Origin: Streptomyces apocyni
GTDB lineage: Bacteria; Actinomycetota; Actinomycetes; Streptomycetales; Streptomycetaceae
DNA length: 64,000 nt
Assembly: GCF_009739465.1 (NCBI RefSeq)
Contig: NZ_WHOM01000065.1
Coordinates: 246,313 to 310,312 of the forward strand
Direction of reading: 5' to 3'
Shown: positions 35,078-42,983 of the stretch, one piece after another
Position numbering within the stretch: the stretch's first letter is position 1
Layout: each line of letters begins with the position of its first letter
Made by a program: the position numbers and the translations under genes
Notes under the pieces: generated by a model
What the model was told of the DNA's origin: nothing
Databases searched by the model: none
The model's input: only the letters and a program-made list of their open reading frames with translations

Positions 35078-36286
35078 GTGGCAGCGGAGATCGTCAATCC
35101 TCGCAGCGACGCCGGCACCGAGGGCACGGAAGAGCCCTTCGATCCCGCCTTCGCGCTGCATCGTGGTGGCAAGATGGCCGTGCAGGCCACCGTGCCGGTC
35201 CGTGACAAGGACGACCTGTCCCTCGCGTACACACCGGGCGTCGCCAAGGTGTGCAGCGCGATCGCCGAGCAGCCGGATCTCGTCCACGACTACACCTGGA
35301 AGTCGAACGTGGTGGCCGTCGTGACCGACGGCACCGCGGTGCTCGGACTCGGTGACATCGGCCCGGAAGCCTCGCTCCCCGTGATGGAGGGCAAGGCGAT
35401 TCTGTTCAAGCAGTTCGGCGCCGTGGACGCCGTGCCGATCGCGCTCTCGACCACGGACACCGACGAAATCGTCGACACCGTGGTGCGGCTCGCCCCCTCC
35501 TTCGGCGGCGTCAACCTCGAGGACATCTCGGCGCCCCGCTGCTTCGAGATCGAGCGCAAGCTCCAGGAGCGGCTGGACATCCCGGTCTTCCACGACGACC
35601 AGCACGGGACGGCGGTCGTCACCCTGGCGGCCCTGCGCAACGCCGCGCGGCTGACCGACCGGACCCTCGGCGACCTGCGTGCGGTCATCTCCGGGGCCGG
35701 TGCGGCCGGTGTCGCCATCGCCAAGTTCCTGCTCGCGGCGGGCATCGGCGATGTCGCGGTCGCGGACCGTAAGGGTGTCGTCAGCCGGGACCGCGAGGAG
35801 CTCACCGACGTCAAGCGGGAGCTCGCCGAGATCACCAACAAGGCGGGCCTGTCCGGCTCGCTGGAGGACGCGCTGTCCGGCGCGGACGTGTTCATCGGCG
35901 TGTCCGGCGGTACGGTGCCCGAGCCCGCCGTCGCCTCGATGGCGCCCCGGTCCTTCGTGTTCGCCATGGCCAACCCGAACCCCGAGGTCCACCCGGACAT
36001 CGCGCACAAGTACGCCGCGGTGGTGGCCACGGGGCGCTCGGACTACCCGAATCAGATCAACAACGTGCTGGCGTTCCCGGGCATCTTCGCGGGCGCGCTC
36101 CAGGTGCGGGCCTCGAAGATCACCGAGGGGATGAAGATCGCCGCGGCTGAAGCGCTGGCCGATGTGGTCGGTTCGGACCTGTCCGCGGACTACGTCATCC
36201 CGTCGCCGTTCGACGAGCGGGTCGCCCCGGCCGTCACGGCCGCGGTGGCGGCCGCGGCTCGCGCGGAGGGTGTCGCCCGACGCTGA
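35078..36286 (+). CDS. Malic enzyme (oxaloacetate-decarboxylating malate dehydrogenase)
   Basis: This enzyme converts malate to pyruvate and CO2 with reduction of NAD(P). The 402-residue protein is the short bacterial form without a phosphotransacetylase-like domain. Visible motifs are YTPGVAKVC with the catalytic Tyr, VVTDGTAVLGLGDIG, the metal-binding FHDDQHGTAVV, and the Rossmann loop GAGAAGVAIAKF. By gene neighbourhood it corresponds to the S. coelicolor enzyme reported as NADP-preferring, a source of NADPH for lipid synthesis; cofactor choice is inferred. GTG start at 35078 behind AAGGGG. Confidence 0.93.
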   Translation: MAAEIVNPRSDAGTEGTEEPFDPAFALHRGGKMAVQATVPVRDKDDLSLAYTPGVAKVCSAIAEQPDLVHDYTWKSNVVAVVTDGTAVLGLGDIGPEASLPVMEGKAILFKQFGAVDAVPIALSTTDTDEIVDTVVRLAPSFGGVNLEDISAPRCFEIERKLQERLDIPVFHDDQHGTAVVTLAALRNAARLTDRTLGDLRAVISGAGAAGVAIAKFLLAAGIGDVAVADRKGVVSRDREELTDVKRELAEITNKAGLSGSLEDALSGADVFIGVSGGTVPEPAVASMAPRSFVFAMANPNPEVHPDIAHKYAAVVATGRSDYPNQINNVLAFPGIFAGALQVRASKITEGMKIAAAEALADVVGSDLSADYVIPSPFDERVAPAVTAAVAAAARAEGVARR

Positions 36287-36317
36287 GCCGCCGCGCGCCT
36301 CTTGCCGCGCGCCTCTC

Positions 36318-36351
36318 AGGGCCCCGCCTGATCTTGATCGGGCGGGGCCCT
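36318..36351 (+). terminator. Terminator after the malic enzyme gene
   Basis: Nearly perfect 16-bp arms (36318-36333 and 36336-36351, one mismatch) form a hairpin whose loop must open to GATCTTGATC. TTGCTT follows. The remaining bases to 36581 show no gene. Confidence 0.8.
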
Positions 36352-36581
36352 TGCTTGTGCGCGCTGAGCGTCTGAGCGGCTGCGCGGCTGAGCGCAGGGA
36401 CTGGCGGCAGAATCCTCGTTTGGGGGCATTTTCCTGCTGGTTTCGGTTCGTGCGGACTCTTACTTGTCCGGACAGGTTGCCGAGAAAGTTTGGCGAAGGG
36501 CTTCCCGCGGTTCATTCGGGGCTGGTGTGATGCAGGACGCGTGGCGCGAGACAGGGCAACCGATCACACCAGGGAGAGTGA

Positions 36582-37178
36582 ATGAATCTCGTCGTGAACG
36601 GCGACGCGGAGAGCGGGCCGGGAGGCACCGCTGAGCCAGTCGGTTCGGTGACCGGCTGGAGGATCGCGCAGGGGGCGCCCGCGCTGATCGACTACAGCTT
36701 CGGCGGCGGCTACCCAGGGCCGAAGGACCCCGGGCCCGCCCAGCGCGGCAGCCGCTTCTTCTCCGGCGGGAACTCACCGCGTACCGCGCTGGTGCAGGAC
36801 ATCGCCCTGCCCGAGAGCGGGTCGACGGGACGCGCCGCCGTCGACGCGGGCGGCGTGCGCTACGCCGTCACCGCCTGGCTCGGCGGCTACGCGACCCAGG
36901 AGGACGGCGTACGGCTGTCCGTGGAGTTCCGGGACGCCAAGGGCACCCCGGTCGCGCTGAGCGTCCTCGGACCCGTGACGGCGGGGGAGCGCAAGGGGCG
37001 TACCGCCCTCCTGGAGCGCGAGGCGGCGTCCACGGTGCCGCCCGGCGCCCGCAGCGCCCGCGTCCTGCTCGTCTTCACGCGTAGCGGCAGCGGCACGTCC
37101 AACGACGGCTACGCGGACGCGATATCCCTCACCCTCAGCACCGCCAGTACCCGCAACGCCGCTGGAGGCCGGTCGTGA
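36582..37178 (+). CDS. Lectin-like/carbohydrate-binding-fold protein coupled to PhoD
   Basis: This 198-residue protein begins NLVVNGDAESGPGG and later has VTGWRI, the pattern of galactose-binding-like beta-sandwich modules. Alternating hydrophobic strands run through the whole length, and there is no catalytic motif. No signal peptide is present, although such modules are usually extracellular. It starts at ATG 36582 behind GGGAGAG and overlaps the Tat-secreted phosphatase gene by 4 bases, so it may be exported as its bound partner. Function unproven. Confidence 0.7.
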   Translation: MNLVVNGDAESGPGGTAEPVGSVTGWRIAQGAPALIDYSFGGGYPGPKDPGPAQRGSRFFSGGNSPRTALVQDIALPESGSTGRAAVDAGGVRYAVTAWLGGYATQEDGVRLSVEFRDAKGTPVALSVLGPVTAGERKGRTALLEREAASTVPPGARSARVLLVFTRSGSGTSNDGYADAISLTLSTASTRNAAGGRS

Positions 37179-38740
37179 AGCTCAACCGTCGTGATCTGCT
37201 GAAGGCCGCCGCCGCGTCGGGCGCCCTCGGCGTCGCCTGGCCGCTGGCCGCCGGACTCTCGCCCGCGCAGGCCCGCGAGGCCGCCGAGGCGCTGGGCGCC
37301 GACTACGACCCGGCGCCCTTCACCCTCGGTGTCGCGTCCGGCGACCCGCAGCCGTCCTCCGTCGTGCTGTGGACCCGCCTCGCACCCGAGCCCCTCGCCG
37401 CCGAGCAGAAACTCCCCGAGGTCGTCGAGGTCGACTGGGTCGTCGCCGAGGACGCCGGACTGCGTACGGTCGTCGCCCGTGGCACGGCACCCGCCTCCGC
37501 GACCCTCGGCCACAGCGTGCACGTACCCGTCAGCGGGCTGAGCGCGGGCCGCCACTACTGGTACGCGTTCACGGCGCTCGGCAAGACCAGCCGCGTAGGC
37601 CGTACGAAGACCGCCCCCACCGGCAGCGTCGCCTCGGTCCGCTTCGCCACCGCCAACTGCCAGGCCTTCCACGACGGCTACTACGCCGCCCACCGCGGCA
37701 TCGCCCGCGAGAACGTCGACTTCGTCGTCCACCTCGGCGACTACATCTACGAGCACGGCCAGGTCGGCGGCGTCCCCGAGAGCCACGTACGCGACCACGA
37801 GGGCGGCGCGACCTTCACCCTCGCCGACTACCGCAAGCGGCACGCCCTCTACAAGGGCGACCCGTCCCTGCGCGAGGCGCACGCCGCCCACCCCTGGTTC
37901 CTCACCTGGGACGATCACGAGGTCGCCAACGACTTCAGCGGCACGGGCGGCGGCGCCCCCTTCATGCAGCGCAAGGCGGCCGCGTTCCAGGCCTGGTTCG
38001 AGCACATGCCGCACCGCGACAGCTTCGGCGACGCCGCGCTGCCCGACCCCGAGATCCACCGCGTACGGCGCTGGGGTGACCTGCTGGAGCTGACCGTCCT
38101 GGACCTGCGCTCGTACCGCTCGGCGCAGAACCTCTCCGACGGCACCATCCTCGGCGTCGACCAGAAGTCCTGGCTCAAGCAGGGCATCGACAAGGCCCCG
38201 GACGCCTGGCACGTCTGGGCCAACTCGATCATGCTCAGCCAGCTGCGCGGCTCGCCCGGCGGCTCGTACATGTTCACCGACCAGTGGGACGGCTTCCTCG
38301 CCGAGCGCAAGGAGGTCCTGGGCCATGTGCACAGCAGCGGCCTGGAGGACCTCGTCGTGGTCACCGGTGACTGGCACTCCGCGTTCGTCGACGACCTCCG
38401 CACGGACTTCGACGACACGTCGTCACCCGTCGTCGGTACGGAGTTCACGGCGCACTCGGTGACGTCGGGCGCGTACTCCGCCGACTGGAACCGCACCAAC
38501 GGCCCGCGCATGGGCCGGGCCAATCCGCACCTGCAGTACTTCGAGGGCAACCGCTACGGCTACGACGTCTACGAGGTGACCCCCGAGCGCTTCTCGGCGC
38601 ACATGCGGGTGATCGAGGACCGCCGCGATCCGGCGTCCCCCGTCTCGACCCTGACCACGTTCCATGTGGACCGGGGCAAGGCCGGGTCGTACGAGGATGC
38701 GGCGACGAAGAACTCCCCGGCGCAGTACCGCAGGGACTGA
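37175..38740 (+). CDS. phoD: PhoD-family alkaline phosphatase/phosphodiesterase, Tat-secreted
   Basis: This 521-residue PhoD-like enzyme acts outside the cell on phosphomono- or diesters. The N-terminus MKLNRRDLLKAAAASG is a twin-arginine signal ending near AQA (residue 33). Metal ligands are visible in VHLGDYIYEHGQ, WDDHEVANDF and VTGDWHSAFVDD. The start is GTG at 37175 inside the stop of the lectin-like gene. PhoD enzymes usually belong to the PhoP phosphate-starvation regulon; I did not find a clear PHO box in the upstream gap. Confidence 0.92.
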   Translation: MKLNRRDLLKAAAASGALGVAWPLAAGLSPAQAREAAEALGADYDPAPFTLGVASGDPQPSSVVLWTRLAPEPLAAEQKLPEVVEVDWVVAEDAGLRTVVARGTAPASATLGHSVHVPVSGLSAGRHYWYAFTALGKTSRVGRTKTAPTGSVASVRFATANCQAFHDGYYAAHRGIARENVDFVVHLGDYIYEHGQVGGVPESHVRDHEGGATFTLADYRKRHALYKGDPSLREAHAAHPWFLTWDDHEVANDFSGTGGGAPFMQRKAAAFQAWFEHMPHRDSFGDAALPDPEIHRVRRWGDLLELTVLDLRSYRSAQNLSDGTILGVDQKSWLKQGIDKAPDAWHVWANSIMLSQLRGSPGGSYMFTDQWDGFLAERKEVLGHVHSSGLEDLVVVTGDWHSAFVDDLRTDFDDTSSPVVGTEFTAHSVTSGAYSADWNRTNGPRMGRANPHLQYFEGNRYGYDVYEVTPERFSAHMRVIEDRRDPASPVSTLTTFHVDRGKAGSYEDAATKNSPAQYRRD

Positions 38741-38776
38741 GCAAGCCGCCAGCTCAGGGACCGGGACGCGTGTCAC

Positions 38777-38805
38777 ACCGGTGCGCGGTTCCGCCGCGCA
38801 CCGGT
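38777..38805 (+). terminator. Terminator after phoD
   Basis: A 12-bp perfect stem (ACCGGTGCGCGG with CCGCGCACCGGT) with a 5-base loop lies between the phoD stop and the oxidoreductase start. Confidence 0.75.
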
Positions 38806-38824
38806 CCGCCCTATCGTCAAGGTC

Positions 38825-39787
38825 ATGTTCGCCGCCTACGCCGCCCGCATCGACCGTGACCAGCCGCTCAGCGGCCTTGAGTTGGGGGAGCGCCCGGCCC
38901 CGGAGGATCGCCCGGGCTGGACGACCGTCAACGTCAAGGCCGCCTCGCTGAACCACCACGACCTGTGGTCCCTGCGAGGCGTGGGCCTCGCCGAGGACAA
39001 ACTGCCGATGATCCTCGGCTGCGACGCCGCCGGAATCGACGCCGAGGGCAACGAGGTCGTCCTGCACTCGGTCATCGGCCAGACCGGCCACGGCGTGGGC
39101 CCGAAGGAGCCCCGCTCCATCCTCACCGAGCGCTACCAGGGCACCTTCGCCGAGCAGGTCTCGGTGCCGACGTGGAACGTCCTGCCCAAGCCCGCCGAGC
39201 TGTCCTTCGAAGAGGCCGCCTGCCTGCCCACGGCCTGGCTCACCGCGTACCGGATGCTCTTCACCAACGCCGGCGTGCGCCCCGGAGACTCGGTCCTCGT
39301 CCAGGGCGCGGGCGGCGGCGTCGCCACGGCCGCGATCGTCCTCGGCAAGGCGGCTGGCCTGCGGGTCTTCGCCACCAGCCGGGACGAGGCCAAGCGCAAG
39401 CGGGCGCTGGAGCTGGGCGCGGTGGACGCCGTGGAGTCCGGCGCGCGGCTGCCGCAGCGGGTGGACGCGGTGATCGAGACGGTCGGCGCGGCCACCTGGT
39501 CGCACTCCATCAAGTCCCTCAAGCCGGGCGGCACCCTGGTCATCTCCGGCGCCACCAGCGGCGACCGCCCCTCGCACGCCGAGCTGACCCGGGTCTTCTT
39601 CCTGGAGCTGAAGATCGTCGGCTCGACGATGGGCACCAAGGACGAGCTGGAAGACCTGCTCTCCTTCTGCGCGGCCACCGGCGTACGTCCCGTCATCGAC
39701 GAGGTGCTGCCGCTGGACCAGGCGCGTACGGGCTTCGAGCGGATGGAGTCGGGCAGCCAGTTCGGCAAGATCGTCCTGACCGTCTGA
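38825..39787 (+). CDS. Zinc-binding dehydrogenase/quinone oxidoreductase-like MDR protein
   Basis: This 320-residue medium-chain dehydrogenase/reductase has the N-terminal GroES-like domain (SLNHHDLWSLRGVG) and the nucleotide-binding loop VQGAGGGVATAAIVLGKAAG. It lacks the structural-zinc Cys cluster, like quinone oxidoreductases. The substrate is unknown. ATG at 38825 lies 20 bases after the phoD terminator. It converges on the PadR gene. Confidence 0.85.
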   Translation: MFAAYAARIDRDQPLSGLELGERPAPEDRPGWTTVNVKAASLNHHDLWSLRGVGLAEDKLPMILGCDAAGIDAEGNEVVLHSVIGQTGHGVGPKEPRSILTERYQGTFAEQVSVPTWNVLPKPAELSFEEAACLPTAWLTAYRMLFTNAGVRPGDSVLVQGAGGGVATAAIVLGKAAGLRVFATSRDEAKRKRALELGAVDAVESGARLPQRVDAVIETVGAATWSHSIKSLKPGGTLVISGATSGDRPSHAELTRVFFLELKIVGSTMGTKDELEDLLSFCAATGVRPVIDEVLPLDQARTGFERMESGSQFGKIVLTV

Positions 39788-40022
39788 CTCGCTGACTCTC
39801 TGACCGTCTGATACGTCCTCGGCCCGTGCCGGCAGGCAGCGGCGTGACGTATGACGCGGTGGAGCGGGTGCTGTACGGGGGTGCGGGGCGGGCCGCGGGC
39901 TGAGGGGAGTGCGGGGAGGAGCTGAAGTTCTTCCACGGCTCCGGTGCCTGCGGGGTTCGGCATGCCTTCGTCTCGGCGGACGGCCGGGAGGGTCACTTTC
40001 TCTGGCCGTGCTGCTGAGCCCA

Positions 40023-40049
40023 CCTGGGCCCCGGGTGGTGGGGCCCAGG
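40023..40049. terminator. Hairpin between MDR and PadR genes
   Basis: A 10-bp perfect stem (CCTGGGCCCC with GGGGCCCAGG) with a 7-base loop lies 21 bases past the PadR stop in a convergent gap. Nothing else is seen in the 282 bases. Confidence 0.65.
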
Positions 40050-40069
40050 CGGCGTGTGAGGCTCCTGGC

Positions 40070-41188
40070 TTACCCCTGCGGCTTTCGCAGGAGTGCGCCG
40101 ATATGCGCCGCAGCCGTGGACAGATGGCGGCGGGCGTCGCGGAGCTGGTCCTCCGTGACGCCGTGGTCGCGGGCCGCGTCGCGGATGTCGTCGCGGAAGC
40201 GGTCCAGGAGGCGGTCGAGGTCGCGGGACGGCTCACCGGTGGAACCCTCGTGGGCCCACTCGGGGGCCGGAGGGGTGTCCTCGGGGCTTCGTGCGGCGTT
40301 CCGGGCGGCGCCCTTGGTGCCCTGCTCGGTGTCCCGAGTGGTGTCCGGCTCCGGGGGCTGCTTAGCCAGGTCCGCGCGTTCGACCGTGATGTCGGGGTCG
40401 TGGCTCGTGTCCGCCGCCGGCCCGGGTGCCGACGTCCCTGCCCCCTTGCCGAAGCGGGTGAACTCCTTGGAGATCTCGGTGAGGCCCTCGCGTAGGCCTG
40501 ATGGCCAGTCGCCGCGCGCGAAGTGGTCCTGGACCTTGTCCTGGACCTGCTTGGCGATGCGCTGCATCTCCTCGCGGGCCTCGTCCTGCGCGTCCTTCGC
40601 CTGGCGGCGGGCGCGCTGGGCCTCCTCGCGGGCGCGGCGGGACTCGTCCTTGGCGCGGCGGGCCTGTTCCTTCCACTCCTGCTTGGCGCGGCGCAGCTCC
40701 TCCTTCGCGGCACGCCAGGCTTCGCTGTCGCCGAAGTCGCCGAAGTCGCCGAAGGCGCCGCTCTCCCCGTCGGAGGTGCCGGTCGACTTGGGTGAGGTGC
40801 GCCGGGTCTCGCTCGCCGCCGCTCGCATCTCGCGGCGCAGGTCGCCCGCGGCGCCGCGTACGTCGTCGCGGATCTCCGCGGCCAGTTCGGCGACGGACTC
40901 GCGGATCTCCAGCTCCAGGTCGGCCAGTTCGCCGCTGCGGTCGGCCAGTTCGGCGCGGCCCGCGTCGGTGATCGAGTACACCTTCCGGCCGCCCTCGCTG
41001 GTGTGCGTGACCAGGCCCTCGGCCTCCAGCTTGGCGAGCCGCGGGTAGACGGTGCCCGCTGACGGCGCGTACAGGCCCTGGAAGCGCTCTTCCAGGAGGC
41101 GGATGACCTCGTAGCCGTGGCGCGGTGCCTCGTCGAGCAGCTTCAGCAGGTAGAGGCGGAGTCGGCCGTGGGCGAAGACGGGGGCCAT
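40070..41188 (-). CDS. PadR family transcriptional regulator with long charged helical extension
   Basis: This 372-residue protein has the PadR winged helix at residues 1-75 (LYLLKLLDEAPRHGYEVIRLLEERF ... GTVYPRLAKLEAEGLV). A very long charged helical region then runs from about 90 to 255, with many Arg-Ala-Lys-Glu heptads, and the tail is disordered. Ordinary PadR proteins are 100-200 residues. I chose ATG at 41188, one base after the stop of the DUF4097 gene, so the two are coupled. A repeated ATATATCGCG element at the operon promoter is its likely operator. Confidence 0.88.
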   Translation of the reverse strand: MAPVFAHGRLRLYLLKLLDEAPRHGYEVIRLLEERFQGLYAPSAGTVYPRLAKLEAEGLVTHTSEGGRKVYSITDAGRAELADRSGELADLELEIRESVAELAAEIRDDVRGAAGDLRREMRAAASETRRTSPKSTGTSDGESGAFGDFGDFGDSEAWRAAKEELRRAKQEWKEQARRAKDESRRAREEAQRARRQAKDAQDEAREEMQRIAKQVQDKVQDHFARGDWPSGLREGLTEISKEFTRFGKGAGTSAPGPAADTSHDPDITVERADLAKQPPEPDTTRDTEQGTKGAARNAARSPEDTPPAPEWAHEGSTGEPSRDLDRLLDRFRDDIRDAARDHGVTEDQLRDARRHLSTAAAHIGALLRKPQG

Positions 41189-41189
41189 G

Positions 41190-42113
41190 TCAGAGTACCT
41201 TCTTGTGGGTCGGGCGGTCGCTCGCGTCGGGCGCGTCGGATGCGTCAGGCGCATCGGGAGCGTCAGGCGCGTCGGGTGCCGCTTCGTGCGGGCCGTCCCC
41301 GGCCGGGCGGCGGAGCAGCGAGATCGCGCCGGAGACGGTCGTGGCCCGTAGCGCGCCACTGCCGGAACCGAGCGTGCCGGTGATGCGCTTCGTGCCCCAC
41401 TTCCCGGTGACCCGTAGGTCCTCGAAGGCGCTGGAGACCGCACCGCTGGTGGTGTTGGCCTCGACCACGGCGTCGGCCGGGTGCGGCAGCCGGATCGCGA
41501 TCTCGCCCGATACGGTCGCCAGCTTCAGTCGGCCTGGATGGCCCGCCGGGGCGATGTCCACGATCATGTCGCCGCTGACCGACTCGGCCGTGACCGCGCG
41601 GGCGCCGCCGTCGACGACCGTAAGGTCTCCGGAGACCGACGAGAAGCGCAGCTCACCGGTCAGCGCCTGCGCCTCGATGCCGCCCGCGACCGTCTCGGCC
41701 CGTACCGGACCGGCGAGCCCGACGAGTGTGGTGTCGCCGTTGACGCCCTTCACCGAGGACGGGCCGCGGATGCCGGACACCATGGCCGTCGCGCCGACCA
41801 CGCCGACCTCGACCGCCACATCGGCGGGCACCGCGAGCGAGACGGTCGCGCTGCGGTTCCAGTTGTCACGGTCGAACCACTTGAGGAAGCCCTGCCAGGG
41901 CAGATCCTCGTAGGCGACGGTCAGCTTGCCGTCGTCCAGGGTCACGGTCAGCGGCGGGCCATGGATCGCCGACACCTCCAGGTACGAGGAAGTCTCGGCG
42001 GTGCCCACCACGTTGACCGTTCCGCCCACGACGCGTACGTGGAGGGCCGTCACCGGGGTGTCGATGGCCAGCTTCCGTGGTTCCGCGACCGTCCACGTCG
42101 TCGACTCTGGCAT
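41190..42113 (-). CDS. DUF4097 family beta-repeat protein
   Basis: This 307-residue protein is made of repeated beta strands of the DUF4097 (putative adhesin) type, e.g. GLAGPVRAETVAGGIEAQALTGELRFSSVSGDLTV, where each short strand ends near Gly-Asp. There is no signal peptide or membrane span. The C-terminal 30 residues are a DAPDASD repeat. It is first in an operon with padR, a pairing common in actinobacteria, where it may be part of a signal-sensing unit. The start ATG at 42113 follows GGAGGTCAGGACC. Confidence 0.82.
   Translation of the reverse strand: MPESTTWTVAEPRKLAIDTPVTALHVRVVGGTVNVVGTAETSSYLEVSAIHGPPLTVTLDDGKLTVAYEDLPWQGFLKWFDRDNWNRSATVSLAVPADVAVEVGVVGATAMVSGIRGPSSVKGVNGDTTLVGLAGPVRAETVAGGIEAQALTGELRFSSVSGDLTVVDGGARAVTAESVSGDMIVDIAPAGHPGRLKLATVSGEIAIRLPHPADAVVEANTTSGAVSSAFEDLRVTGKWGTKRITGTLGSGSGALRATTVSGAISLLRRPAGDGPHEAAPDAPDAPDAPDASDAPDASDRPTHKKVL
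41223..41280 (-). repeat. Trinucleotide-based tandem repeat at the DUF4097 C-terminus
   Basis: Nine-base units (GCGTCGGGC-like) encode repeated Asp-Ala-Pro or Asp-Ala-Ser triplets. The period keeps the frame. Confidence 0.75.
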
Positions 42114-42148
42114 GGTCCTGACCTCCGCTGAGCACGACTCGACGCGCC

Positions 42149-42198
42149 ATATATCGCGTCCCTCACGAACACGATATATCGCGGTTGACGAAAGTCAA
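42149..42198 (-). promoter_or_regulatory. Promoter and PadR-type operator of the DUF4097-padR operon
   Basis: On the minus strand TTGACT (42193-42198) and TATCGT (42171-42176) are 16 bases apart, a good vegetative promoter. Two ATATATCGCG copies (42149-42158 and 42174-42183) flank and overlap the -10 region, and CGATATATCG at 42172-42181 is a perfect palindrome. AT-rich dyads over the promoter are typical of PadR autoregulation. The assignment is inferred. Confidence 0.7.
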
Positions 42199-42229
42199 GG
42201 CGCCTGCGGAGGCGGCGGAGGCACGCGGG

Positions 42230-42412
42230 CTACTCGTCTTCGTCCTCGTCGTCCAGGCGGGCCAGCCAGGTCGCCAGGCGCTCCACCGGAACCTCGAAGT
42301 CCGGGTTGAGATCGACGAACGTACGCAGCTGCTCGGCGAGCCACTCGAAGGTGACCTCCTCCTCGCCGCGCCGCTTTTCCAGCTCCTCGATGCCGCGGTC
42401 GGTGAAGTACAT
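42230..42412 (-). CDS. Conserved 60-residue protein of unknown function
   Basis: This small acidic protein begins MYFTDRGIEELEKRRGEEE, continues with EWLAEQLRTFVDLNPDFE and ends in LDDEDEDE. The helical, charged pattern matches a short uncharacterised family I recall as widespread in Streptomyces. The start ATG at 42412 follows GGAG; a longer frame to 42601 has no ribosome site and random residues. It lies upstream of the DUF4097 operon and is divergent from the conflict-system genes. Confidence 0.72.
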   Translation of the reverse strand: MYFTDRGIEELEKRRGEEEVTFEWLAEQLRTFVDLNPDFEVPVERLATWLARLDDEDEDE

Positions 42413-42551
42413 GTGTGGTGCTCCGTCATGAAGGGGGCGGAAAAGGGGGCAGCAAAAGTCTAGGCAGCGTCCCGCTGTGCTCGTTCCCGCACTCTCGCAT
42501 CGCTGACTACCGGCGGCTAACCTGCCCAGACCCGAGGGAACGGGGGACGGT

Positions 42552-42983
42552 ATGAGTGAGGGTGTGACCCGTATCGCGCATATCGCGATGCCGGACGGCA
42601 CGCCGGTCTGGGCCCGGATCTCCGGGGCCGACCAACTGGGGGACGTCGGGGAGCTGGGCGGGCCTTCCGACGGGCTCGACTACCGGGACACCGGATTCGG
42701 CGAGGCCGTACTCGCCCGCGTCGACAGCCTGCAGGCCGTGGTGACCAGCGTCGCGCGCTCGCTCGCCGGACCACTGCGCGCGGTCAGCCCCGACCAGGTC
42801 AGCGTCGAGTTCGGCATCGAGCTGACCGGTCGGGCCGGACGCGTCGTCGGCCTCCTGGCGGACGGTGAGGCGAAGGGCGCCATCAGGGTCACCCTGACCT
42901 GGAACGGCACCCCGCCACAAGGCGCACCCCCCGGCGCACCGACGCCTCCCGACGGGGACCCGGCCGCCGCGGGGGGCGGGTGA
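42552..42983 (+). CDS. CU044_2847/Trypco1-family protein
   Basis: This 143-residue protein starts MSEGVTRIAHIAMPDGTPVWARI and carries SPDQVSVEFGIELTGRAGRVVGLL near the middle, with AKGAIRVTLTW before a Pro/Gly-rich tail. This matches the CU044_2847 (Trypco1) family, small beta-rich proteins encoded beside trypsin-like peptidases in predicted conflict systems. It may guard, inhibit or deliver substrate to the protease. It overlaps the trypsin-VMAP gene by 4 bases. ATG at 42552 with GGGGGACGG upstream. First gene of the block. Confidence 0.83.
   Translation: MSEGVTRIAHIAMPDGTPVWARISGADQLGDVGELGGPSDGLDYRDTGFGEAVLARVDSLQAVVTSVARSLAGPLRAVSPDQVSVEFGIELTGRAGRVVGLLADGEAKGAIRVTLTWNGTPPQGAPPGAPTPPDGDPAAAGGG

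Noticed and set aside
42163..42429. Alternative 88-codon frame overlapping the 60-residue conserved protein
   Set aside because: Its residues are Ser/Arg-rich and random-looking, while the other frame has a ribosome site and a recognisable conserved N-terminus.
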